Program-made: the position numbers and the translations under genes
In this document: piece by piece, positions 6,842 to 12,940 of the stretch
How the letters are laid out: every line of letters begins with the position of its first letter
Position numbering within the stretch: the stretch's first letter is position 1
NCBI GenBank assembly: GCA_002493515.1
Contig: DKYZ01000079.1
Location: forward strand, 1 to 29,974
Reading direction: 5' to 3'
DNA length: 29,974 nucleotides
Source of the DNA: Porphyromonadaceae bacterium UBA7087
GTDB lineage: Bacteria; Bacteroidota; Bacteroidia; Bacteroidales; Muribaculaceae
Notes under the pieces: generated by a model
Told to the model about the DNA's origin: nothing
Database searches by the model: none
The model's input: the letters and a program-made list of their open reading frames with translations, nothing else

Positions 6842-7063
6842 TTATGCTTCTATTAGCGGACAGGGGCGGTAGCTGATGATTCTGTTCCCACCTGTCTTGT
6901 GGGTATAGACGTAACATTTAGCATCCTCATTAGCTTCGATTTTACGGGTCAGCTCGCACGTTACAGCCCATTCAGCACAGATGTTGTTAAATACTCTCTT
7001 TGCGGCCTTTAAGTTGGCACATACATAGGATAGACCGCCAGCCGTTATGACATATACTTTCAT
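6842..7063 (-). CDS. hypothetical protein, 73 aa
   Basis: This small basic protein has unknown function. It has an N-terminal strand (MKVYVITAGGLSYVCA), a helix (AAKRVFNNICAEW) and a closing strand pair (KCYVYTHKTGG, then NRIISYRPC). The beta-alpha-beta order and four cysteines are visible, but no known motif is. It sits within the leftward block, 18 bases after the preceding gene. Confidence 0.62.
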   Translation of the reverse strand: MKVYVITAGGLSYVCANLKAAKRVFNNICAEWAVTCELTRKIEANEDAKCYVYTHKTGGNRIISYRPCPLIEA

Positions 7064-7081
7064 AGTTTTTCGGTTTAGAGG

Positions 7082-7327
7082 TTAGACTTCTGCTTGCCTG
7101 GCGTACATTGAGAGAGGGAAGGGAGTTATTGCTCCATATTCCTCAATATCTGCCCACCCCATTGCATTGCGGAGGTGTGCAATCATATTGTTACTGTATC
7201 GGGATGCGATTTGTTTCACCCTTCCTATTTTGGCCAATTTATCATGGTCTGACAGATTGCTGTTCGCTATTGCGAATTGTATGCGCGTGGATTGTGCGCT
7301 GATTTGTTTGAGTGTCTTTGCCTTCAT
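7082..7327 (-). CDS. hypothetical protein, 81 aa, paralogue-like to the gene before it
   Basis: I chose the start at ATG 7327 because it overlaps the TGA of the upstream gene by four bases (ATGA), a typical coupled junction; the frame is open to 7390 but without support. The product begins MKAKTLKQISAQSTRI and ends with PLSMYARQAEV. Its plan matches the preceding protein: a start of the form M-x-x-K-x-I/L, a Q-x-x-RI helix, a middle R-Y-x4-I/M helix and a late 'P-x-S-x-Y-x-A'. The two may be distant paralogues of a Bacteroidales phage family of unknown function. Confidence 0.65.
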   Translation of the reverse strand: MKAKTLKQISAQSTRIQFAIANSNLSDHDKLAKIGRVKQIASRYSNNMIAHLRNAMGWADIEEYGAITPFPLSMYARQAEV

Positions 7328-7599
7328 ATTCTTTGCGGTTTTGCCATGTATACACTTGCAGGATATTGCATCTGACAGATGCTTTCCCAATCCCGGGCCT
7401 GCTGCTCTCTGGTTATACCCTCGGCTTCGCGCTGATGCTTGCCGATAGCCCTTATATAGCGGTGTTCTATCTCTTCAATCTTGCGGCATATAGCCATGAA
7501 GCGGTCGTAATCCCATTTTTCGCGGCGTGTTTTCCAGCCGTAGCCGAAACGGATTCTCTCGGTCTGTTTGCAGAAATCTGCTATGCTCTTTGTTCTCAT
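7324..7599 (-). CDS. hypothetical protein, 91 aa
   Basis: This basic, helical protein has unknown function. It begins MRTKSIADFCKQTERIRFGY and has a central helix (YDRFMAICRKIEEIEHRYIRA) and a C terminus with YPASVYMAKPQ. The order of elements is like that of the next gene, to which it is joined by an ATGA overlap. The style is that of small Bacteroidales phage proteins encoded in sets. No catalytic or DNA-binding motif can be named. Confidence 0.65.
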   Translation of the reverse strand: MRTKSIADFCKQTERIRFGYGWKTRREKWDYDRFMAICRKIEEIEHRYIRAIGKHQREAEGITREQQARDWESICQMQYPASVYMAKPQRI

Positions 7600-7623
7600 G
7601 TCTTTACTAATTTGTTAACGGTA

Positions 7624-7707
7624 TCAACCAAACAATGTAGGCTGGCTAACGATACCACATTCCTCGAATGCCTTCATGAGGGGCGTCTTAGCAATATTCT
7701 GTGCCAT
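7624..7707 (-). CDS. candidate 27-aa microprotein ending in a clamp-binding-like QPTLFG
   Basis: An ATG at 7707 opens a 27-codon frame ending at TGA 7624-7626: one short amphipathic helix (KTPLMKAFEECG) followed by the C-terminal QPTLFG. QxxLF resembles the pentapeptide by which DNA polymerases and other partners bind the sliding clamp. It fills the otherwise empty gap between two leftward genes and follows a hairpin. The ribosome site is weak and the frame is short, so it may be chance. Confidence 0.35.
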   Translation of the reverse strand: MAQNIAKTPLMKAFEECGIVSQPTLFG

Positions 7708-7722
7708 AATTGTGGGTTTTAT

Positions 7723-7746
7723 GCCCGGAGTGCATTGACTCCGGGC
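7723..7746 (-). repeat. perfect 8-bp inverted repeat (hairpin) between leftward genes
   Basis: GCCCGGAG (7723-7730) and CTCCGGGC (7739-7746) enclose an 8-base loop. On the - strand the stem is followed by ATAAAACCC, without a T run, so full termination is doubtful. Its place after the 7761-8087 gene suggests an attenuator or a transcript-end stabiliser. Confidence 0.55.
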
Positions 7747-7760
7747 TGATTGATGAAATT

Positions 7761-8087
7761 TCAGTGCTTAATTCGCGAATAATACTCCACACTCGTTCTC
7801 GGAGCAGACGCCTGTTCTGACGAGGCTTTTTCTGATAATGCCGATGATGTCCGATTCCACCTCGTCTTCATCCCCAGCATGATAGCAGGGCGCGTCACAT
7901 TCACCATGGCGGCAAGTCTGTAATAGCCCGGCGCGGCGAAGTCCATATACTCCGAGATTTTGCCCTCCCGAACAATGAGAATCTCCTTGTTGTCAGCGAT
8001 GACTATGATTCCGTATCTGCTGGTTGTGGCTTCCAGTGGATTTGCCACTCTGGGCTGTGTTACTGAGATTTTGATTGTTTCCATCAT
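7761..8087 (-). pseudogene. small phage gene with an apparent frameshift near codon 64
   Basis: As read, the frame gives 108 residues starting MMETIKISVTQPRVANPLEA (ATG 8087 or 8084). The first 64 or so codons look normal (RYGIIVIADNKEILIVREGK, then DFAAPGYYRLAAMVN). After that the frame becomes Ser/Ala/Arg-rich and unlike a protein. The other frame then reads CDAPCYHAGDEDEVESDI and later RTGVCSENECGVLFAN, ending at TAA 7768-7770, which looks like the genuine C terminus. One added base near 7894-7901 (AATGTGAC to AATTGTGAC) would join them. The restored protein would carry paired cysteines, perhaps zinc-binding. The cause may be mutation, sequencing error or recoding. It is transcribed from the promoter at 8117-8148. 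Confidence 0.68.
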
Positions 8088-8089
8088 AT

Positions 8090-8157
8090 GTGCTTATTAG
8101 ATTTATTTTGATAGCGCAAAATTACAAACTATTATGATAATAGCCAAATATTTCGGC
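8090..8157 (-). repeat. 68-bp direct repeat, copy 1 (promoter/operator module)
   Basis: This is identical, by eye, to 8676-8743, 586 bases away. It contains the leader, -7 box, spacer palindrome and -33 box of a leftward promoter. Similarity resumes further upstream: AGTGATTATCAC (8199-8210) then TTAGCG, against AGTGATAATTAC (8783-8794) then TTAGCG. The duplicated control region is therefore about 125 bp with a diverged middle. Confidence 0.9.
8117..8148 (-). promoter_or_regulatory. leftward promoter 1 with a palindromic operator in its spacer
   Basis: On the - strand, TTTG (8148 to 8145), 20 bases, then TAATTTTG (8124 to 8117) is an exact Bacteroidales promoter. The spacer holds CTATTAT-G-ATAATAG (8129-8143), a perfect 7-bp palindrome. 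A second inverted repeat, ATAATAGCC/GGCTATTAT (8137-8163), covers the -33 box. A dimeric repressor bound here would block RNA polymerase. Transcription would start near 8110, about 23 bases before the 8087 gene. Confidence 0.8.
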
Positions 8158-8214
8158 TATTATTTTTCAGAAAAAAATAATCTATTAGACGCAAATGAAG
8201 TGATTATCACCCTG

Positions 8215-8454
8215 TTAGCGCGTTATTTTTTTCTGACTCTTCCGGATAATCTCGCCTGAGGTTATCTTGCAGAGCTTATTCTCATACTGACCGCCGAATC
8301 TCCATAAATAGGTATTCATGGTGCTTTTTGCCACCCCGAGAATCTCCGGGGTCAATCTCTGGTACATGGCGGCTATGCTGCCAAAGAAGAACTCGCTCTT
8401 TCCATCGACCGTCTGGTCTTTCAATTCCACTCTGAAAACTCTCTTGCTTTCCAT
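8215..8454 (-). CDS. small Bacteroidales phage protein with possible helix-turn-helix, 79 aa
   Basis: The middle of the protein (FFFGSIAAMYQRLTPEILGV, then AKSTMNTYLWRFG) follows a pattern I associate with a common small Bacteroidales phage family, where 'F-x-FGSIxAxY' leads into 'LGV-x3-T' and a YENKLCKI strand. The LTPEILGVAKSTMNTYL part could form a helix-turn-helix, so DNA binding is possible but unproven. It starts one base after the stop of the preceding gene and is surely co-transcribed with it from the promoter at 8703-8734. Its stop codon lies in the upstream control region of the next promoter. Confidence 0.72.
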   Translation of the reverse strand: MESKRVFRVELKDQTVDGKSEFFFGSIAAMYQRLTPEILGVAKSTMNTYLWRFGGQYENKLCKITSGEIIRKSQKKITR

Positions 8455-8455
8455 A

Positions 8456-8671
8456 TCACAATCCTGCTATCAGATTAGTCAAAGGGCCAGCAACGGCCTC
8501 CCATGCCGTGTAGCTCACCCGGTCGATATGGCGGTTGTTCCTTATCAGCTCCCTGCCGAGTCTGGTCATGAAAATAACGATCTGCCTCTTGGTCAGCGGG
8601 GCTGTTGTCGTGAGATAGCCTCCGGCAATCTTGTCGGAATCATTTACCTCGATGTTATATTTTCTCTTCAT
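8456..8671 (-). CDS. hypothetical protein, 71 aa, first gene of the leftward block
   Basis: This small protein has unknown function. It begins MKRKYNIEVNDSDKIAGGYL and has a central basic helix (TKRQIVIFMTRLGRELIRNN) and a hydrophobic C-terminal helix (AVAGPLTNLIAGL). It could be a regulator or an inhibitor of a host process; nothing specific is seen. As first gene after an operator-bearing promoter it is a candidate for the repressor-controlled product, or for the repressor itself. Confidence 0.65.
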   Translation of the reverse strand: MKRKYNIEVNDSDKIAGGYLTTTAPLTKRQIVIFMTRLGRELIRNNRHIDRVSYTAWEAVAGPLTNLIAGL

Positions 8672-8675
8672 AATC

Positions 8676-8743
8676 GTGCTTATTAGATTTATTTTGATAG
8701 CGCAAAATTACAAACTATTATGATAATAGCCAAATATTTCGGC
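8676..8743 (-). repeat. 68-bp direct repeat, copy 2 (promoter/operator module)
   Basis: This is the second copy of the module at 8090-8157. Identity ends after TTTCGGC: copy 1 goes on with TATTATT, completing an inverted repeat, while copy 2 has AGATTTTTT. Only the spacer palindrome, not the long second inverted repeat, is thus complete in both copies. Confidence 0.9.
8703..8734 (-). promoter_or_regulatory. leftward promoter 2 with the same palindromic operator
   Basis: On the - strand, TTTG (8734 to 8731), 20 bases, then TAATTTTG (8710 to 8703). The palindrome CTATTATGATAATAG is at 8715-8729, inside the spacer. It drives the 8671-8456 gene and those after it. It faces away from the rightward promoter at 8827. 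Confidence 0.8.
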
Positions 8744-8826
8744 AGATTTTTTCGCTCCAATCGGCTGATTTTTTGCTAACTGAGTGATAATTACTTGATT
8801 AGCGACTGAAAAAGTTTTCGACACTT
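8744..8826. promoter_or_regulatory. control region between divergent promoters
   Basis: No gene is seen in this AT-rich gap. It contains a near-direct repeat, CGGCAGATTTTTTCGCT (8740-8756) and CGGCTGATTTTTTGCT (8762-8777), and a near-palindrome GTGATAATTAC (8784-8794) related to GTGATTATCAC (8200-8210). These are candidate sites for a regulator that acts on both directions. Confidence 0.45.
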
Positions 8827-8858
8827 TTTGCTGCGCTTAATAGATTTTAATAACTTTG
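8827..8858 (+). promoter_or_regulatory. rightward promoter for the capsid operon
   Basis: TTTG (8827-8830), exactly 20 bases, then TAACTTTG (8851-8858) match the Bacteroidales consensus. The start of transcription would be near 8865, about 25 bases before ATG 8889. It probably drives scaffold, capsid and possibly all tail genes, since no clear + terminator is seen further on. Confidence 0.8.
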
Positions 8859-8888
8859 CTCAAACTTAATGAACAAAAGTCTTTATCC

Positions 8889-9575
8889 ATGGACAGGACA
8901 AAACAGATTATGAGACGGATGAAACCGAAAGTGAAGGCGTTCGGGTTCATCGAAAAGGAGATAAAGGGTGCCGCCGCCAAGATTGCCGGCAACCTGACGC
9001 TCGAAGACGATGCCTCAGAAGAGGATGTAAACGCTGCTATCGACGATGCGATTGACGCGGTTCTTCCTTACCTCGAACTCGGTCGGTCATACGCAAACCG
9101 CGTAATCAACGACTCTAAGAAGAACGATGAAGAGGACAATGGCGAAGACGGTGACGAAGACGGTGATTCATCATCGCAGCAGCCCAAAAGGAAGCCCGGC
9201 AGACCTCCCAAGAAAGATGATGCGGAACCCGCATGGTTCAAAGCCTACAGAGAACAGCAGGAGCAACGCTTCGCAGCTATCGAGGGGCAGAGAGTCACGG
9301 AGACACGCAAATCGAAGCTGGAGGCCATTCTGAAAGACTCCGGAATATTCGGCAAACGCACGCTCAAAAACTTCGCGAAGATGAAGTTTGAGAACGACGA
9401 GGAGTTTGACGATTTCGTGTCCGAGGTCGAAGAGGATTTGAAAGCCTATAACCAGGAGCTTGCCGACAAAGGACTCGGTGGCACACCTCCCGGAGCCGGA
9501 AACGGCGGTAAGGGCGGAGCAAACGAGCCGGAGCTGACCGATGCAGAATCCGAAGCAATCGCAAACATGATGTAG
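8889..9575 (+). CDS. probable capsid scaffold protein with an AT-hook, 228 aa
   Basis: This is an acidic, low-complexity, helical protein placed directly before the decoration and major capsid genes, where scaffolds are found. An N-terminal part with KVKAFGFIEKEIKGAAAKI is followed by an Asp/Glu-rich linker and KRKPGRPPKK (residues 100-109), which contains the AT-hook core GRP. A coiled-coil middle and an acidic C terminus complete it. Scaffolds shape the procapsid shell and then leave or are cleaved. The AT-hook would bind the minor groove of AT-rich DNA, which is unusual for a scaffold. I chose ATG 8889; an upstream TTG lies inside the promoter. No protease motif is seen. Confidence 0.7.
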   Translation: MDRTKQIMRRMKPKVKAFGFIEKEIKGAAAKIAGNLTLEDDASEEDVNAAIDDAIDAVLPYLELGRSYANRVINDSKKNDEEDNGEDGDEDGDSSSQQPKRKPGRPPKKDDAEPAWFKAYREQQEQRFAAIEGQRVTETRKSKLEAILKDSGIFGKRTLKNFAKMKFENDEEFDDFVSEVEEDLKAYNQELADKGLGGTPPGAGNGGKGGANEPELTDAESEAIANMM

Positions 9576-9615
9576 TCTTCAACGCCAAAACAGAAAAACA
9601 TTCAACGCAAAACAA

Positions 9616-10014
9616 ATGGCAGCAGCAGATTTAAACTTAACTGACGTAAAGTTCGACGATGGGCTTGAGTCTATCCTTATCCGAAGGAAAGGTGGGCGCA
9701 TAATCGGAGGTCGAACGCTCAATATGACCGGATTTACCGACGACGTTGTCAAGGGCGGTCATATCATAATCCGCAGCACCACCGATGAGACGGATTATCG
9801 CCCCATGCCTGTTTCAAACGGCGCATTCGGCACTCTGACAACGGGATTCGAGTATGCCGGCATACTTGTGCGCTCTGTGACAAAGAAAGACCCGCGAGCC
9901 GCGATACAGTACGACGGGGAAATCAACGACAAGGCCATGCCCTACCCGTTGACCGACACACTGAAAACCGCTCTCAAGGCCGCGCTTCCCTCACTCTATT
10001 TTATGCACGATTAA
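9616..10014 (+). CDS. probable capsid decoration protein, 132 aa
   Basis: This small beta-rich protein sits between scaffold and major capsid. Sequence features are alternating strand patterns (GGRIIGGRTLNMTGFTDDVV, then GGHIIIRST, then FEYAGILVRSVTKKDPRAAI) and a C-terminal helix before YFMHD. Position and size fit a head decoration or stabilising protein of the lambda gpD type by function, although no signature of that family is claimed. It is followed by a strong ribosome site for the capsid gene. Confidence 0.6.
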   Translation: MAAADLNLTDVKFDDGLESILIRRKGGRIIGGRTLNMTGFTDDVVKGGHIIIRSTTDETDYRPMPVSNGAFGTLTTGFEYAGILVRSVTKKDPRAAIQYDGEINDKAMPYPLTDTLKTALKAALPSLYFMHD

Positions 10015-10034
10015 AAAGAAAGGAGGAACAATAA

Positions 10035-11351
10035 ATGATTGCATCACAATTCGCTGAACTGAACAATCGCATATTTCCCAAGCTTCAGAATATCGTGGAG
10101 ACAGAGCGTGGCGAGCGCAACGGTCGCAAGAAGCGCACCTATCTCCACAAGACGATGCTCACGAAGCTCTATTCGCCCGACCAGACATGGAATGCGGCTT
10201 CGGTAGATACCCGCTATGTCATGGCCGACAATATCGCGATGAACTCGCCACTCCCCATCAAGAAGAGAGATTCAATCTCTTCGGCTTCCGGCAAGCTTCC
10301 CAAGCAGGGCATATCGCGCCCGATGGAGGAGAGCGATATCAACTCGGTCAACATCATGAAGGCGCAGGGCGGTCAATGGTTGCAGGTTGCGGCCAAGCTG
10401 ACCCAGGACCCGGTCTTCTGTTCCGTAGGTCTCGACGAGGTTAATGAATACAACTTCCTCACAGCCCTCTGCGAGGGTATCGTGGCGGTTGAGGACGAGA
10501 ACAACACCGGAACCGCGCTTCGCGTAAACTTCGGCTATCTCGACAAAAACAGCTTCGGCGTGGAGACCCCCGGCGAACTGACTCTTGACGATATAGAGCG
10601 CGTGCTTGACGCAGCCGCAGCCGCCGGCGACGTAATCACCACAATCGCCCTCGATGAGCAGCGATACAAGGCTCTCCGCAATACACGCGGTGCCAAGGAG
10701 ATGGTTGCCAACTATCGCGGTCAGACATTCACCGACACTTCAACGCTCCCCGTCCCGAGCTCGTCAGCTTTCGACGAAGCTTTCAAAGACCAGTATGGCG
10801 ACATAGACTTCCTGCGCATCAACCGCTCGTGTCTTGTCGAGAAAAACGGCAAGCAGAAGAGCGTGAAGCCATGGAACACCAACCGCCTTGTCTATCTGAC
10901 AACAACCATGGTCGGCAAGCTCGTGTGGGGCACGCTCGCCGAGAAGACCGCGCCCGTCGCCGGTGTGAACTATCGGACCATCGACGAGTACAAGCTTATC
11001 AGCAAGTTCCGAACGACCAACCCGCTCACCGAGACCACAGCCGGACAGATGATGGCTCTTACCGTCATCGAGGGTGTTGACCAGATTTACTGTCAGGACA
11101 TCACCGAAGGACAGGAAGTCAACACCACCGAGGAGGCAAAGGACACGACCGATGTCAAGATTACGGTATGGGATACGACCTACAAGAAGCCTGAGTTCAT
11201 CACGGCTCTTAAGGCATACGTTCCCGGCATCAAGAGCAACGCTTCCGATGCGACTGTAATCAAGGCTGTCAACAGTCTTTCCGCAGCCGATGAGGTAGCT
11301 CTGAAAGCTGACGTAGAAGTTCATAAAGCACCTGCAAGCTCAGGCGCGTAA
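10035..11351 (+). CDS. major capsid protein, 438 aa
   Basis: Size, place after the scaffold and decoration genes, and sequence character fit an HK97-fold capsid subunit. The N-terminal arm has basic, extended segments (ERGERNGRKKRTYLHKTML). The body contains IERVLDAAAAAGDVITTIAL and YGDIDFLRINRSCLV, typical of the A and P domains. The last 60 or so residues (ITVWDTTYKKPEFITALKAY, then KAVNSLSAADEVALK) look like a small helical add-on domain, perhaps surface-exposed. The start is supported by AAAGGAGG (10019-10026) about eight bases upstream. It should be the most abundant product of the operon. Its coding bases are GC-rich and uniform. Confidence 0.85.
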   Translation: MIASQFAELNNRIFPKLQNIVETERGERNGRKKRTYLHKTMLTKLYSPDQTWNAASVDTRYVMADNIAMNSPLPIKKRDSISSASGKLPKQGISRPMEESDINSVNIMKAQGGQWLQVAAKLTQDPVFCSVGLDEVNEYNFLTALCEGIVAVEDENNTGTALRVNFGYLDKNSFGVETPGELTLDDIERVLDAAAAAGDVITTIALDEQRYKALRNTRGAKEMVANYRGQTFTDTSTLPVPSSSAFDEAFKDQYGDIDFLRINRSCLVEKNGKQKSVKPWNTNRLVYLTTTMVGKLVWGTLAEKTAPVAGVNYRTIDEYKLISKFRTTNPLTETTAGQMMALTVIEGVDQIYCQDITEGQEVNTTEEAKDTTDVKITVWDTTYKKPEFITALKAYVPGIKSNASDATVIKAVNSLSAADEVALKADVEVHKAPASSGA

Positions 11352-11362
11352 GAGATTAGGAT

Positions 11363-11683
11363 ATGAGAACAATCGCACAGACACTCAAAGACGAAATCGA
11401 CTATCCCATCAAAGATGGCAAAATCGAAAACATGCTCATGCGCAGAGGTCTTGACGGAAGCGGCGAAATATCTGCCGAAGTCTTGAACTCGCCGGAGTTC
11501 AACGGTGCTGTTGCCGATTGCCTCTATTCTCTTGTCGAGGCTCCGAACTTCTCCGAGTCAGATATTTCAATCTCGCTCCAAGACCGAAACCTTATTCTCA
11601 AAAAGGCAAATGCCATATACGCCTCTATCGGAGAGGAAGAGAAGCATCTCGACCAACCCAAGGTGTATGTTGGCTGGTCTTAA
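11363..11683 (+). CDS. probable head-completion/connector protein, 106 aa
   Basis: This small, mostly helical protein follows the capsid gene, the usual place of the first head-tail connector (gp6-like adaptor). Visible features are the N-terminal TLKDEIDYPIKDGKIENML, a central helix AVADCLYSLVEAP, and a helix LQDRNLILKKANAIYASIG before a short end. In siphophages such proteins close the portal ring from below. The assignment rests on order and size more than on a motif. Confidence 0.6.
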   Translation: MRTIAQTLKDEIDYPIKDGKIENMLMRRGLDGSGEISAEVLNSPEFNGAVADCLYSLVEAPNFSESDISISLQDRNLILKKANAIYASIGEEEKHLDQPKVYVGWS

Positions 11684-11730
11684 TTCCACCGATTATTCTT
11701 TTCATCTTATTTCGTTTTTTAGGTTTAAAA

Positions 11731-12057
11731 ATGGCAGTCATCGAGTTAAAACCTCACTTGTTATCGTACCTCGAAACTACACCCGGTTTCGAGGACGATA
11801 ACGGTGACTACCATGAAGGCTCCTCGAGCTGGAGCAAACCTCTCGAATGCCATGCCGTCCCGGCTGGCGCAGCCAATGAAATCACGTTTGCAGACGGAAA
11901 GACCTCTCACTACTCTTATGTAGTCAGAAGACTTGAACCGAACTGCCACGAGTTCCAAATCGGCGAGGATGTAAAGCTGATAATCGACGGAATGGAAAGG
12001 AAGTTTCAGGTCAAGGGATTCCACCGCTACCAACTGCAATCGAAGCTATGGCTATAA
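11731..12057 (+). CDS. probable head-tail connector (stopper-like), 108 aa
   Basis: Beta-rich and small, it has strands such as SHYSYVVRRLEP, HEFQIGEDVKLIID and FQVKGFHRYQLQSKLWL, a pattern common in phage head-closure or stopper proteins. I chose ATG 11731; the frame is open further upstream, but that part overlaps the previous gene. It ends 10 bases inside the next gene. Function is inferred from order: capsid, adaptor, stopper, gp10-like, terminator, tube. Confidence 0.6.
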   Translation: MAVIELKPHLLSYLETTPGFEDDNGDYHEGSSSWSKPLECHAVPAGAANEITFADGKTSHYSYVVRRLEPNCHEFQIGEDVKLIIDGMERKFQVKGFHRYQLQSKLWL

Positions 12058-12539
12058 AATGCGATTCGCTTGACGCTTTCAACAAGGTTATGGACTTCAT
12101 CCCCCGGATTCTCCATGAGGAGATTTTCAGGGCGTTGGCTTACCTCGGAGAGCAGTGTATCAGGAGAATCCGCGACAGAGCCGGAGATGACTCGTGGTTT
12201 GACCAGACTGGAAACCTAAGAAGCTCCATCGGTTATGCCATATACGGCGAGGGATGCAAGATTATCGAATCAGACTTTGCCGTGGTCAAGAACGGCTCCC
12301 AAGGAACATCCGAGGGAAAGAGAATGGTTGATGAGCTTGCGTCGAAATACTCCGAGACATACGCCCTTGTGGTGGTTGCCGGAATGGAGTATGCCGACGC
12401 GGTTGAGGCGAGGGATAACAAGGATGTGCTTGCATCTACGGAACTATGGGCTAAAGCCAAAGTGCAGGAATATCTTGACAAGGCAAAGGAGAAAGCTATA
12501 AGACGTATCACTAAACTGCAACAGCAGATGGGATTATGA
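12048..12539 (+). CDS. HK97 gp10-like tail completion protein, 163 aa
   Basis: It fits the HK97 gp10/minor tail completion family: an N-terminal helix (IPRILHEEIFRALAYLGEQC) with Arg-rich turns, the motif FDQTGNLRSSIGYAIY, then GMEYADAVEARDNKDVL and a C-terminal helix rich in Lys. These proteins join the head-tail interface and shape the tail end near the head. The gene overlaps the previous one by 10 bases and the next by 4, so it is in a tight late operon. Confidence 0.75.
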   Translation: MAIKCDSLDAFNKVMDFIPRILHEEIFRALAYLGEQCIRRIRDRAGDDSWFDQTGNLRSSIGYAIYGEGCKIIESDFAVVKNGSQGTSEGKRMVDELASKYSETYALVVVAGMEYADAVEARDNKDVLASTELWAKAKVQEYLDKAKEKAIRRITKLQQQMGL

Positions 12540-12934
12540 AGACAGAAGTAGATATAAGGGATGACGTGTATTTTCTCTTGAAGGAATCAGACCTGATTGG
12601 AGAAGTCAGCGGAAAATTATCCAAGACGCTCCGTCCGGAAGACTCAGACAAGGAGGATGTAGTAGTATCTTTACTCACTCCTGTCCCATACAGGCAAGTG
12701 CAAGAGGTGTATCTCAACGTGAATGTATATGTCGCCGACATAAAGCGCGACAACCATTACGAGGAGAATACCATACGGCTGAGAAAGCTCATGACGCTGT
12801 GCAAGGATGTGTTCGGGCTTGCTGTCGGGAAGCCATACAGACTCACGCTCGAGGAGCAGAAGATTATGGCCGTGCCGGGCAGGAACGAGCATTTCATCAA
12901 CAACAAGGTATTATATCAATATTGCAACGGATAA
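12536..12934 (+). CDS. probable tail terminator protein, 132 aa
   Basis: The order (after a gp10-like protein and before the tube) and the fold pattern suggest the tail terminator that caps the finished tail tube. Visible features are the N-terminal helix IRDDVYFLLKESDLIGEV, a conserved-style 'PVPYRQVQEVYLNVNVYVAD' strand region, and the closing strands LTLEEQKIMAVPG and HFINNKVLYQY. It overlaps the previous gene by 4 bases. I do not see a named motif that would make it certain. Confidence 0.62.
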   Translation: MKTEVDIRDDVYFLLKESDLIGEVSGKLSKTLRPEDSDKEDVVVSLLTPVPYRQVQEVYLNVNVYVADIKRDNHYEENTIRLRKLMTLCKDVFGLAVGKPYRLTLEEQKIMAVPGRNEHFINNKVLYQYCNG

Positions 12935-12940
12935 CAACAT

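Noticed and set aside
7312..7749. 145-residue + frame across the leftward block
   Set aside because: It is antisense to two overlapping - genes joined by ATGA; it has no ribosome site and an odd Cys/Phe/Leu-rich composition.
7949..8347. Coding meaning of the AT-rich stretch around the first operator copy on the + strand
   Set aside because: No + frame of useful length or sense; the region is explained by the leftward promoter and repeat.
8856..8888. TTG start for the scaffold gene
   Set aside because: The TTG is part of the -7 box TAACTTTG, so it would lie upstream of the transcript start.
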